A DNA stretch of 22,874 nt. It comes from Ignavibacteria bacterium (GTDB taxonomy: Bacteria; Bacteroidota; Ignavibacteria; Kapaibacteriales; UBA4661). The position numbers were made by a program, and so were the translations under genes. Shown here piece after piece: positions 13,954-21,432 of the stretch (its first letter is position 1; every line of letters begins with the position of its first letter). Under the pieces are notes generated by a model. That model was not told the DNA's origin. It made no database searches and saw only the letters and a program-made list of their open reading frames with translations. The DNA lies in contig JAAFHM010000017.1 in the NCBI GenBank assembly GCA_013298375.1, positions 1-22,874 on the forward strand, written 5' to 3'.

Positions 13954-14641
13954 ATTTCTTATTCATTGCTTCCTGTACCAATTCGGTCAGCGTTTTCGGC
14001 TTAGAATTGTCAGGAGGAACGCCATTACTCGACGCTGCCGGAGACGTCGCGCCAGGAGCGGGTGTTTGTGCGGCTTGTACCGTGCCTTGCAACTCCAAAG
14101 CGGCTTGAATCTGCTCCAAAGAAGCGTTTTCAAACTTGGGTCGGACGGTTTCGGGGAGTTTTGCCAGTTCGACCTTGCGCACAGCCTCTTCTTTTTCGGC
14201 TATGGTTTGTCGGAACTGCTTTAGCTCCTCGTTTTCCTTTGCAAGAGCCTCCGCACGTGCTTTTTCTTGCTCGTGCAGCTTTTGGTATTCGCCCTGTGCT
14301 TTGAGCCGCTCTTCTTCAGCTTTCTTGTCGGCTTCTTCGCGCTCTTTTTCCTTCAAACGACGTGCTGCGTTCTCTTTGCGGAGTTTTTCGATTTCCGCAT
14401 CACGCCAATCTGGTTGTGCGGGTGTGCCACTCGCCGTGCCTGACGGAGGGTTTGCTGGTGGTGCGTCCGTACCTGACGGATTCGCTGGAGGTTCCGTACC
14501 TGACGGATCGGGTGGTGTTCCTCCTCCGGTAGCATCTACAACCATTGCCCCTGCAAAAGCAGCGACAAAGAAGCATATTACTGACCAGAGTGCGCGTAGC
14601 CGCTCTACGGCATAGCCACCAACCATTTGTTTCGTTTGCAT
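13952..14641 (-). CDS. Scaffold-like protein with an N-terminal membrane segment
   Basis: 229 aa from the ATG at 14641, chosen because AGGTCTTACT directly precedes it, as at the capsid gene. Residues 18-36 (ALWSVICFFVAAFAGAMVV) look like a transmembrane or signal segment after a basic N-terminus. Residues 41-78 are Pro/Gly/Ser/Thr repeats (PSGT, PPAN). Residues 79-160 are a charged coiled coil with GEYQKLHEQEKARAEAL, as in phage scaffolding (DUF4355/gp20-type) proteins. The end is Pro/Ala-rich and then helical (LTELVQEAMNKK). Placement directly before the capsid fits a scaffold. The membrane segment is unusual for one; an internal ATG at 14545 would exclude it. Confidence 0.75.
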   Translation of the reverse strand: MQTKQMVGGYAVERLRALWSVICFFVAAFAGAMVVDATGGGTPPDPSGTEPPANPSGTDAPPANPPSGTASGTPAQPDWRDAEIEKLRKENAARRLKEKEREEADKKAEEERLKAQGEYQKLHEQEKARAEALAKENEELKQFRQTIAEKEEAVRKVELAKLPETVRPKFENASLEQIQAALELQGTVQAAQTPAPGATSPAASSNGVPPDNSKPKTLTELVQEAMNKK

Positions 14642-14732
14642 AGTAAGACCTGAAATGATAAAATAAAAAGGGTGCAATGCCAGAATCTATCTAGCGTTAC
14701 CCATCTGCTTAGGAGACTTTTTTAAGGAGACT
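14639..14732 (-). promoter_or_regulatory. Scaffold gene leader with AGTCTCCT repeats
   Basis: The gap before the scaffold gene (14642-14739) holds AGTCTCCTTA (14732-14723) and AGTCTCCTAA (14718-14709), 14 bases apart, then an AT-rich stretch, then AGGTCTTACT directly before the ATG at 14641. The capsid leader has one AGTCTCCTAA and the same AGGTCTTACT. No convincing promoter was seen here. Confidence 0.45.
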
Positions 14733-14739
14733 GAACGAC

Positions 14740-15021
14740 TTACGATGTCATCCATTGAGGCTTGCTCGCCTGCTTCACGTATTCTTGAAAATCATGCTTG
14801 AACGCTTCGTATGCGACGTTCAAATGAATACACTTGCCCGTGCTATACTCTACCACCGTCTGTGTCGGCGTATCAACGTACTCGTAAAAAGTGACTACAT
14901 GGTCAAAATCAACATAGCATTTGCGCCACTCTGTGTGCTTCGGTGCGTCCATGCCTAGCTCTACGCTTTTTACGCTTTCGTCCGAATGGACAGAGACTAG
15001 ATATTCTTTGCAATAGCGCAT
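14740..15021 (-). CDS. 93-aa hypothetical protein between portal and scaffold
   Basis: No family recognised. The protein (MRYCKEYLVSVHSDESVKSVELG...) has alternating strand-like segments, three Cys, and a C-terminal amphipathic helix (YEAFKHDFQEYVKQA). It overlaps the end of the 58-aa gene by 25 bases in another frame and has no visible Shine-Dalgarno, so translation would depend on coupling. Natural-looking composition and gap-filling position argue that it is real. Confidence 0.55.
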   Translation of the reverse strand: MRYCKEYLVSVHSDESVKSVELGMDAPKHTEWRKCYVDFDHVVTFYEYVDTPTQTVVEYSTGKCIHLNVAYEAFKHDFQEYVKQASKPQWMTS

Positions 15022-15173
15022 AGTTTTGAGTTAAAATTTTCAAGCACCAACAAAGCATAGCTGAACGCATAACGAATAGCAAGCTCGTGTTTAAGCGCCT
15101 TTTTGTACTTTCGCGGTAGTCGCTTTTGTCCTTCAAAATGCGCCTTGTACCATGCTGTATCAGCATCAAACAT
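14997..15173 (-). CDS. 58-aa hypothetical basic protein after the portal
   Basis: Starts MFDADTAWYKAHFEGQKRLP, followed by a basic stretch and a long helical segment (HELAIRYAFSYALLVLENFN). No family recognised. The ATG at 15173 overlaps the portal stop by eight bases. A longer in-frame version to 15251 would lie mostly inside the portal gene, so the short form is preferred. No Shine-Dalgarno is visible. Real-gene status is moderately likely. Confidence 0.5.
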   Translation of the reverse strand: MFDADTAWYKAHFEGQKRLPRKYKKALKHELAIRYAFSYALLVLENFNSKLCAIAKNI

Positions 15174-16668
15174 TGGGTGGTTCAGGCGCTTGGATTGTTG
15201 GTTGCGCCGCTGCGTCGGGGACTGCTTGTGCTGTTGCATTGGTAAATCCAATCTGTTTCAATAGTTCTTTACGGGTTTGAATTATAGCAATGACCTCTTC
15301 GGGAGACAGCCTCTTGTCTATGCCTGACCACTTATGAACAAAATCAATGGGGTCAAACACATAATCATTCATCTTCTTTTTGTCAAGTTCGTACTCAATA
15401 TCCGGGTCAAGTAATACCTGCTCTTCTGCATAATCCACCGAAAACGTGTCTATGAGGATATTCGTAGCAGCGTCGGCATTGGAGACAACAATCACCATTT
15501 CGGCAAGGTCGCGCTCAAAGCCTCGCAGCGTCTCAATGTCGCTATAACGCTCTTCTATCAAATCGCTGCGTTCAATCACACGAGAAATACCGCTCAGGGG
15601 CGTTCCAGCCTGTTTTGCTAGTGACGATGCCGGAACCCCCTCATTACGCATGGCTGTTTCGATGCGCAATTCGGAGAACTCTTTCAAATCACCATAACGG
15701 GCTTCAGGAGAGATATACTGAAGCATTGGCTCTACCGGCACACCTTCGCCCGCCAAAACGCCGTCTTTTTGGACAACACGGCTTGGTGAAAGAGCAGGCA
15801 TATCAGCGCCCATGTTGATAGCTAGTCCGATAGGGTGAGCATGATAACGCCTTGAGAGGTTAGCGTCAAACTCATCTTCATTCGATTTGATGTTCTCTTC
15901 AACGATTTCAAACATACCGCCCGCATAAAATCCGTTGGTCTTCTCTAGTCGCAGGAATATGAACGGCAATCGGCTGTATGAGTGTGATACGATGCCTATG
16001 GGCTTGCCTTTGATGTTCAGTGTGGTTACTTTTTCAGCATCCCAAACACGATAGACAATTTCATTACTAATACTGTCCAGATATATCATTTGCAGCGCTT
16101 GTGTAGCGTCATCGGCGCTGGTTGTTACACGAAATTCATCAGGTGTGTAGTTCAGCAGCTTCAATTTGCCCTGTACAAACACAGGGCGCACTGCTATAAT
16201 GCCGCAGAGTTTCGCTTTACGATAGATTTCCTTGATTTCTGAATCTACATTGCCACTTGCATAAATGCCTTGCATGGCTTCGTCAATTTTGCCAAAAGAG
16301 CGCTTTGGAGCCTCGTTGTAGGCTGTGCAGAGAATTTTGAGCAACCTTCTTACACTTGTGTTAATTGGTAGTGAGCCGCGATTTGTGTTTAGGTCACTAT
16401 CTGCGTCTTTTGTGTTGTAGAACGGTGCAAGATACTCGTACAAGAGCGCTCTCCGTGCTTCTACATCGCCTGGGTTCTTGCCATAGAACGCTGTCAAGGC
16501 ACGATAGTAGCATAATGAATCTACTTCAGCGATATTGCTGGAAATTTCCTTGATTCCCTTCCACCGTTCGACCATTACGCCCGAAAAAGCACGGGTGTAG
16601 TATTTATCCGACTTGAAACCGCTCATAGTAGATGTAGGTTGAAACCATTTTTTGAAAAATTCAAACAT
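15166..16668 (-). CDS. Portal protein
   Basis: 500 aa; forms the dodecameric ring through which DNA enters and leaves the head. The N-terminus MFEFFKKWFQP leads to a region with NTSVRRLLKILCTAYNEAP and a beta-rich middle (VRPVFVQGKLKLLNYTPDEFRV, NEIVYRVWDAEKVTTL). The long helical region (about 260-390) has SNEDEFDANLSRRYHAHP and RIETAMRNEGVPASSLAKQAGTPLSGISRVIER, characteristic of SPP1-type (gp6) portals. The C-terminus is Ala/Pro/Gln-rich. Size and position directly after the large terminase agree. Its ATG overlaps the terminase stop (TAATG). Confidence 0.88.
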   Translation of the reverse strand: MFEFFKKWFQPTSTMSGFKSDKYYTRAFSGVMVERWKGIKEISSNIAEVDSLCYYRALTAFYGKNPGDVEARRALLYEYLAPFYNTKDADSDLNTNRGSLPINTSVRRLLKILCTAYNEAPKRSFGKIDEAMQGIYASGNVDSEIKEIYRKAKLCGIIAVRPVFVQGKLKLLNYTPDEFRVTTSADDATQALQMIYLDSISNEIVYRVWDAEKVTTLNIKGKPIGIVSHSYSRLPFIFLRLEKTNGFYAGGMFEIVEENIKSNEDEFDANLSRRYHAHPIGLAINMGADMPALSPSRVVQKDGVLAGEGVPVEPMLQYISPEARYGDLKEFSELRIETAMRNEGVPASSLAKQAGTPLSGISRVIERSDLIEERYSDIETLRGFERDLAEMVIVVSNADAATNILIDTFSVDYAEEQVLLDPDIEYELDKKKMNDYVFDPIDFVHKWSGIDKRLSPEEVIAIIQTRKELLKQIGFTNATAQAVPDAAAQPTIQAPEPPNV

Positions 16669-18113
16669 TATCTGTGCCTTGTAGTGACTTCCGGACGGTC
16701 TGCCGGGAACTCGTTATAGGTAAAGTACGATAGCGCGTCCGAAGCGTGTGTGAGAAGTTTATCCTTGCTTTCGAGACCTTCGCCTGACTGTTTCCATGTT
16801 ACTTTGTTCAAATCGCCAATAAGAGCCTTGCATTTCGCATCAACGAACAATCGGCGTTTGCCCTCAGCATTGCAGAACATCGCCGTTAGGGATGCAACAC
16901 GGTCTTTAATTGCCTTTGTGGGTCGTGTTAATCGGCGCGGGTTGAATTGCTTCAACATATTCTCAATTATCTGGTAATCAGTAAACGAACTGTTGGATTC
17001 ACGCCGTGTTCCTGCATAATCGCCTGTAACTGTCAATGTGCCTGTATATTGCTGCTCAGTGAGGTAGGTCAATAGCGCTCTACACATCTCTTCCGTGTTG
17101 GTGTTGGCAAAGACAAACTCCTTTACCACCTCAAAACGCTGCTGGCTGCCTCTCGTTTTGTCCTGTACAATTAAACAGGCAAGCGGGCTTTCTGAGTAGT
17201 TAAAGTCCCATGTAAGCCATGTTCTTGCTGTTTTGTCAAAATGGCATTCAGCGACATTATCAGGTGTAAACGAGTAATAAACCACCGCGCCACTTCGTAC
17301 CAATTCGCCTAAGACCTCGCGCCGGAACTTCTTTTCGTCATAACGCTCTTTCAGCGATTCGATATAGCCTTCGGGCAAATTGTGTGCATTGTCGTAGCTC
17401 GAACCGAAAATAATTTCAACGTTTTTATCGTTCTGCATCTCTTCCAACACTTGCGGAGCATCCGGTGGAGTGCTGACAGCGAGAATCTGATACGGATAGG
17501 GTCTGTCTCGTTTCACTACTTTGCCGCGCAAACGTCCTACAAACACGTCGTATGCTTCGGGCTTCAAATCACGATATTCGTCAATGCCTACATAGTCCAA
17601 TTCGGTTCCACGATGCTTGTGATAGTTGTCTGCACCGTCCAAAATCGTATAGGAACCCCATCGCCATGTCAAAACCTTTGTATTCCTATGCGTGTAGGGT
17701 TTCAAACCCCATGCAATAGGTGGACGCTTGCCGATAACATAATCACGACCTTCTTCAATGCCCATTTGATACCACACCTCTTGGAGGGCTGGGATTGTGC
17801 TATTATTGAGCGTATCGGAGACAGGTGCGGCGATTAAGCCAAGAGAGCCTTTCCCGTACCATGCCTTTTTCAGCGCCCATGAGCCAAGAACGTATGTTTT
17901 GCCCGAACCTACACCACCGATGAAAAAAGGGCTTCGTTTAAGGCTCTCCATGATGCGTCTTTGCTTCTCATGGAAGCCTTGAAATACCGTATCAAACTTT
18001 GGCTCGTGGGGTGCTAGATTCACCGCGCCTCTGCGTTCACGCTCAAGAGCAATAGCTATAAGCCTCTCATAGCTTGGGTACAATGCCTCACGTGTTATTC
18101 CGTAGTGTGCCAT
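16668..18113 (-). CDS. Large terminase subunit (packaging ATPase and nuclease)
   Basis: 481 aa; pumps DNA into the capsid and cuts it. Walker A is GGVGSGKT (66-73). Walker B lies in LDYVGIDEY (D178, E179), followed by a coupling motif near AVSTPP (212-217). The RNase H-like nuclease domain shows TWDFNYSES (D303), TGDYAGTRR (D365) and THASDALSYF (D459), giving the acidic triad. Length is normal and all key residues are present. GGAG seven bases before the ATG at 18113 supports the start, which lies 26 bases inside the small terminase gene. Confidence 0.95.
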   Translation of the reverse strand: MAHYGITREALYPSYERLIAIALERERRGAVNLAPHEPKFDTVFQGFHEKQRRIMESLKRSPFFIGGVGSGKTYVLGSWALKKAWYGKGSLGLIAAPVSDTLNNSTIPALQEVWYQMGIEEGRDYVIGKRPPIAWGLKPYTHRNTKVLTWRWGSYTILDGADNYHKHRGTELDYVGIDEYRDLKPEAYDVFVGRLRGKVVKRDRPYPYQILAVSTPPDAPQVLEEMQNDKNVEIIFGSSYDNAHNLPEGYIESLKERYDEKKFRREVLGELVRSGAVVYYSFTPDNVAECHFDKTARTWLTWDFNYSESPLACLIVQDKTRGSQQRFEVVKEFVFANTNTEEMCRALLTYLTEQQYTGTLTVTGDYAGTRRESNSSFTDYQIIENMLKQFNPRRLTRPTKAIKDRVASLTAMFCNAEGKRRLFVDAKCKALIGDLNKVTWKQSGEGLESKDKLLTHASDALSYFTYNEFPADRPEVTTRHR

Positions 18114-18654
18114 CTAGTCGCTCCGTTGTCATGTCACCGATGTTTTCAGTGTTGAATTGTTCGCCAATAATCCGCTTGAGACCTCGTGCAACGGCTTCCG
18201 CTTCTTGTACCTTCGGCAAAACGCTTGCGCCGCGAATGATGTAGTTTAATAGTTCTGTTAAGTCCAGATTGTTGAGTGCTTCTTTGTCTTCTTGAATGCG
18301 TTTTAAGAAGTTTGCCTCTATCGCTGTCAATACAGAGCCGTATGCTTGTGCTTGTGAAGCATGACGCTTCAGCATAGCGATATTCTCTTCTGCTTTTGTG
18401 TCGGCTTCTTTTTGCAGCCTGTCGAGCATCTTTTCAGTTGTCAAAGAATCCTTCTGCTCATCCCATGCCCTTACTCTATCCACCCACTTGAATTTTGCCG
18501 ACCAACGCTTCAAAAGCGGTACACTCTTGGACAACTTTTGGGCTACCTTTGGGATACTCCTGTCGCTTCCTTCGGTCATGTACAGTTGAAACGCTTCGTA
18601 TGCTTTGTCGCCTTCGCCTTCCCACCGCTCCCACAGTCTTTCGGGCTGTTTCAT
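18088..18654 (-). CDS. Small terminase subunit
   Basis: 188 aa. Residues 33-60 (SIPKVAQKLSKSVPLLKRWSAKFKWVDR) form a helix-turn-helix of the type found in terminase small subunits, directly followed by VRAWDEQ, a common continuation in this group. The middle is a coiled coil (about 72-115), and the C-terminal half is helical and acidic. It recognises the packaging site and loads the large subunit. The overlap with the large terminase gene supports the call. Its start overlaps the stop of the TET/JBP gene by four bases (ATGA); no separate Shine-Dalgarno is visible, so translation is coupled to the modification gene. Confidence 0.8.
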   Translation of the reverse strand: MKQPERLWERWEGEGDKAYEAFQLYMTEGSDRSIPKVAQKLSKSVPLLKRWSAKFKWVDRVRAWDEQKDSLTTEKMLDRLQKEADTKAEENIAMLKRHASQAQAYGSVLTAIEANFLKRIQEDKEALNNLDLTELLNYIIRGASVLPKVQEAEAVARGLKRIIGEQFNTENIGDMTTERLDGTLRNNT

Positions 18655-19508
18655 ACGGTTGGTTGGTTACGAGTGAAACGCAAATCATCTTTCATTACGT
18701 CACCTTTGGCGCGTTTACGTTCACGGTCGGTATGTGTTGACCGTATGCGCTGTGTTTCCTCTTCAATAGGCTTGCATTGCCACATTTGCTGCAATGTGTA
18801 GTAAACAACTGAGTAACGATACGACTTGATGTTGGTCCGGCGAATGGGTGTTACGCCATGAAGGATTTTTTGCCCATCAAAGAGAACCACTGAACCGTTT
18901 GCAACTTCAAAAGCGCAATCGTATTCAGGGCATGATAAATGACCACCTTCTACGCCGTGCTTGAGAACAATCATGTTAGAAAGAACGCCTGCAAAGTTGC
19001 CTGAATCAAAATGGTACTTCAGCGCATTGTTCTTATTGACTATGCCGCTTGTGAATGGTGTTTTGCCTATCTTCCATTCCGGCAAAATCTTCTCTTGTAC
19101 AAGGGCTTCGTGTTTTGCATAGATTTCGGGGAATTCTTTCGCATAGAGAGCCGTAAGCGTCTGTGCAAAGTCACATAAAACAGCGTGTTCGTCTGGTTGC
19201 TTGTACGACATCCGAGTAGCGCTGCAATAGTCCTTGCGAATCACATTGCGGGGATTGTACCCGAATATTGCGCTAGTTGTCTTTAGTCCGTTTGTACGAG
19301 TGTCACGCTCATAGTGAACAGACTGCACAGCGCTGATTAATTCGGTTAAGGGCTGTGTAAGGCGCTTGTATAGAATAATTGGTTGACCCGCTTCGTCAAC
19401 GATTTTCACACCATCGGTGTACAGCGTTGCGTAATCGCTCTCTAGTGCCGTGCGTTTCTTGTATTCCGTTAGGTCAAGGTCACGCTTTTGCAGGGTTATC
19501 GTTTTCAT
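18651..19508 (-). CDS. TET/JBP-type 2-oxoglutarate/Fe(II) dioxygenase (5-methylcytosine oxidase)
   Basis: 285 aa from the ATG at 19508, chosen for its GAGGAG site seven bases upstream and its ATGA overlap with the glycosyltransferase stop. The N-terminal part has the family-like FGYNPRN (82-88). The double-stranded beta-helix core has FTSGIVNKNNALKYHFDSGN (152-171) with the iron ligands H166 and D168, then GGHLSCPEY, the distal iron ligand H217 in ILHGVTPI, and R231 (SYRYSVVYYT) as the probable 2-oxoglutarate-binding Arg. Phage members of the TET/JBP family oxidise 5-methylcytosine in DNA to 5-hydroxymethylcytosine. The adjacent glycosyltransferase and ParB-like genes match the known context. 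A prolyl-hydroxylase-like role is the main alternative and less likely. Confidence 0.85.
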   Translation of the reverse strand: MKTITLQKRDLDLTEYKKRTALESDYATLYTDGVKIVDEAGQPIILYKRLTQPLTELISAVQSVHYERDTRTNGLKTTSAIFGYNPRNVIRKDYCSATRMSYKQPDEHAVLCDFAQTLTALYAKEFPEIYAKHEALVQEKILPEWKIGKTPFTSGIVNKNNALKYHFDSGNFAGVLSNMIVLKHGVEGGHLSCPEYDCAFEVANGSVVLFDGQKILHGVTPIRRTNIKSYRYSVVYYTLQQMWQCKPIEEETQRIRSTHTDRERKRAKGDVMKDDLRFTRNQPTV

Positions 19509-20281
19509 CGCAACACTCCTCTTTGCTTGCGGTAACAATCGTCGTTGCGCATTTGGAAAGCGTCCGGCTGGTCAAGACATAATCTTTGAGCCGAAATCTT
19601 GTCGTCGCCGCGTTGATAACGATCATATAAACCGCCTTTGTTTGTTCCAATTGACGGTACATCAGCATAGTAAACCATTGACCGAGCCGTTTGCAATCCT
19701 GCTTTGTTCAATTGATATGCAAATTCCTTGTCTTCCTTGAGGTCGTATTCGGACTTATACCGAAAACCTTTTACCTTTTCGGCATTAAACAACACACATA
19801 CCTCAGGTGTTTGACCAAAAGTGATGTCCTTTGCTGTCCGCTTGTTCCAACCGACGCTTTGTCGGTAATTGGTGGAGACGGCTGCCAAATTGTACATAGT
19901 CATCAAGCCCAAACACGCCTGAAGCGCCTTCTGCGCTGTCGTTTTCTCTGGCTTTACTGCTACACATTTTCCGAAACCCTTTATGTCGTCGTCCGCCATG
20001 ATAAAATGCGGCGTTTTTGAGGTCTCGGCGTACTCAAGAATGAAGTTGCGCACATAGGCAATACCTTTGTCATTTTCTCCAATATTCACTAACATCTTTT
20101 CGGGATAGTGTTCTGCATATAGCGCATAGTCTTGAGGCTCAACAAAAACACTGAGATTTTGGACTTCCGACCAATCAACTATTTCAAGCGATGAACTAAC
20201 ACAGAACACACGGGGTGTTGACATAGTGTTTGCCCGACCTTTTGAAGGGATAAATACTGGTATATCGTTATTACTATTCAT
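19505..20281 (-). CDS. TET-associated-type glycosyltransferase (GT-A fold)
   Basis: 258 aa. A GT-A-like start, IPVFIPSKGRAN (7-18), leads to VFVEPQDYALYAEHYP, then GIAYVRNFILEYA, then the metal and nucleotide-sugar binding acidic triplet ADDD (D97-D99) after HFIM. A later YDLKEDKEF (179-187) holds a candidate catalytic acid. This order matches the glycosyltransferases found next to phage TET/JBP genes, which are thought to put a sugar on the hydroxymethyl group. The ATG at 20281 has GAGGG five bases upstream and overlaps the ParB-like stop by eight bases. The sugar cannot be told from sequence. Confidence 0.8.
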   Translation of the reverse strand: MNSNNDIPVFIPSKGRANTMSTPRVFCVSSSLEIVDWSEVQNLSVFVEPQDYALYAEHYPEKMLVNIGENDKGIAYVRNFILEYAETSKTPHFIMADDDIKGFGKCVAVKPEKTTAQKALQACLGLMTMYNLAAVSTNYRQSVGWNKRTAKDITFGQTPEVCVLFNAEKVKGFRYKSEYDLKEDKEFAYQLNKAGLQTARSMVYYADVPSIGTNKGGLYDRYQRGDDKISAQRLCLDQPDAFQMRNDDCYRKQRGVLR

Positions 20282-20921
20282 TGCTGCCCTCGTAGTACTC
20301 CAGTAGCTTCAAAAATGCTTCCGTGTGATTTGTTACGCCTTCGCGCTCCATAACCGACTCTAGCCGACTGCAAACGTTCTCAAACTGCTCAGGATTGAAA
20401 TACAGCACGATTTGCCGTATGGTCCCGTTCAAATATGAGTTCGCTGTTTGCGTAAATGCGTCATGATCACGTTCAATGGGTTCATCATCAGTAATAACAT
20501 TATGCTCAACATGGCGACCTAGCTCCTCAATCTCGTCATTGTTGAAAAAGTTGCTCAAGTCAAGCCCACCGTCCGCAAGCTCTTGTAAGGCTTCCACATC
20601 CCACTCCGCCAAATCTGAAGAGCGGTTATCAAACAGCGACAATTTCCGCTTCTGCTCTGCCGTAAGATTCGTGCGCTTCACCGCGATAATCTCATCGCCG
20701 TTTGCCTCAACGATACGCACATTCGTAATGCCAGCTTTCTCCGCAGCCTGCACGGTACCGTTTCCTGCAAGGATGTTGTTATCCTCGTCAATGAAGATAG
20801 ACCGCGCCGCGCCTACTTCCTGCAAAGAGCGCTCTATCATGTCAAGATTGCGCTCGTTGTGCTTACGAGCGTTGCGCGGGTCTTGCGTGAGGTCTGCGAT
20901 ATGAAGAGCGTTCTTAGCCAT
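20274..20921 (-). CDS. ParB/Srx-fold domain protein of the modification cassette
   Basis: 215 aa from the ATG at 20921. Residues 1-100 match a ParB-type domain: LTQDPRNARKHNERNLDMIERSLQEVGAARSIFIDEDNNILAGNGTVQAAEKAGI, with GNGT (53-56) in the usual phosphate-binding place, and later LSLFDNRSSDLAEWD. The rest (about 105-215) is acidic, with a second strand-helix unit at 165-210 (GTIRQIVLYFNPEQF). ParB/Srx relatives include CTP/ATP-binding DNA clamps, nucleases and a free-serine kinase. ParB-like genes are known neighbours of phage TET/JBP genes. The precise activity here is open. It overlaps its neighbours by eight bases on each side. Confidence 0.8.
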   Translation of the reverse strand: MAKNALHIADLTQDPRNARKHNERNLDMIERSLQEVGAARSIFIDEDNNILAGNGTVQAAEKAGITNVRIVEANGDEIIAVKRTNLTAEQKRKLSLFDNRSSDLAEWDVEALQELADGGLDLSNFFNNDEIEELGRHVEHNVITDDEPIERDHDAFTQTANSYLNGTIRQIVLYFNPEQFENVCSRLESVMEREGVTNHTEAFLKLLEYYEGSNE

Positions 20922-21417
20922 TCTTCTTCCCACCCTCTTTAGCGACCGCTTTCTCCACATCCGCAGCCACATTTGCCACCATTTTTTCAAACTCCGCCTT
21001 GGCTTTCGCCTCTTCCGCAATCGCATCGTCAATCATCGCCTGCATATCCTCAATGCGTCCGGCAAATTCTTCTTCGCGGGTGGCGGCTTTCTTTTCCCAA
21101 TCCTCTGCTTGCTTGCGGAGCGATTCGGCGGTATTGCGCATGGCGATTGTGCCTTGTATCCCTTGCTGTTCGCTGCCCTTTTCGACGAATGTTTTTATTT
21201 CTTCTAGTGCCTCACTAAGTTTCTGCGAGGTTACGCTTGGGAGAACATGAATCACGACCTCTTGGGTGTAGTTGTCGCAATAATCCTGCTCAATATTGAG
21301 CAGCACGTTGCCGAAAGAGTCTATCGTAGAATGTATGCGGGTTTTACCTGCTTTTCGTGCAGCGCGGTAGGCTTCAATCATGCCGACCATGCGGCGCTGG
21401 GGTTGTATCTGTGTCAT
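20914..21417 (-). CDS. Coiled-coil protein of unknown function
   Basis: 167 aa. An N-terminal region of about 60 residues (beta-like, IHSTIDSFGNVLLNIEQDY) precedes a long charged coiled coil (about 65-160: EALEEIKTFVEKG, RKQAEDWEKKAATREEEFAGRIEDM, KAKAEFEKMVANVAADVEKA) and a basic end KEGGKKNG. No family recognised. It lies 15 bases after the fibre gene and overlaps the ParB-like gene by eight bases. It could be a fibre-associated chaperone or a partner of the modification genes. No Shine-Dalgarno is visible before its ATG. Confidence 0.55.
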   Translation of the reverse strand: MTQIQPQRRMVGMIEAYRAARKAGKTRIHSTIDSFGNVLLNIEQDYCDNYTQEVVIHVLPSVTSQKLSEALEEIKTFVEKGSEQQGIQGTIAMRNTAESLRKQAEDWEKKAATREEEFAGRIEDMQAMIDDAIAEEAKAKAEFEKMVANVAADVEKAVAKEGGKKNG

Positions 21418-21432
21418 TGTACTTGTATAAAA

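Noticed and set aside
19509..19538. Longer start for the TET/JBP gene at 19538
   Set aside because: The ATG at 19508 has GAGGAG at the right distance and overlaps the glycosyltransferase stop as ATGA. The longer start would place the ribosome site inside the coding region.
20922..21032. N-terminal extension of the ParB-like protein to 21032
   Set aside because: The extra 37 residues are an Arg/Trp/Lys run that overlaps the coiled-coil gene in another frame. The ATG at 20921 gives the normal ParB-domain start and an eight-base overlap.
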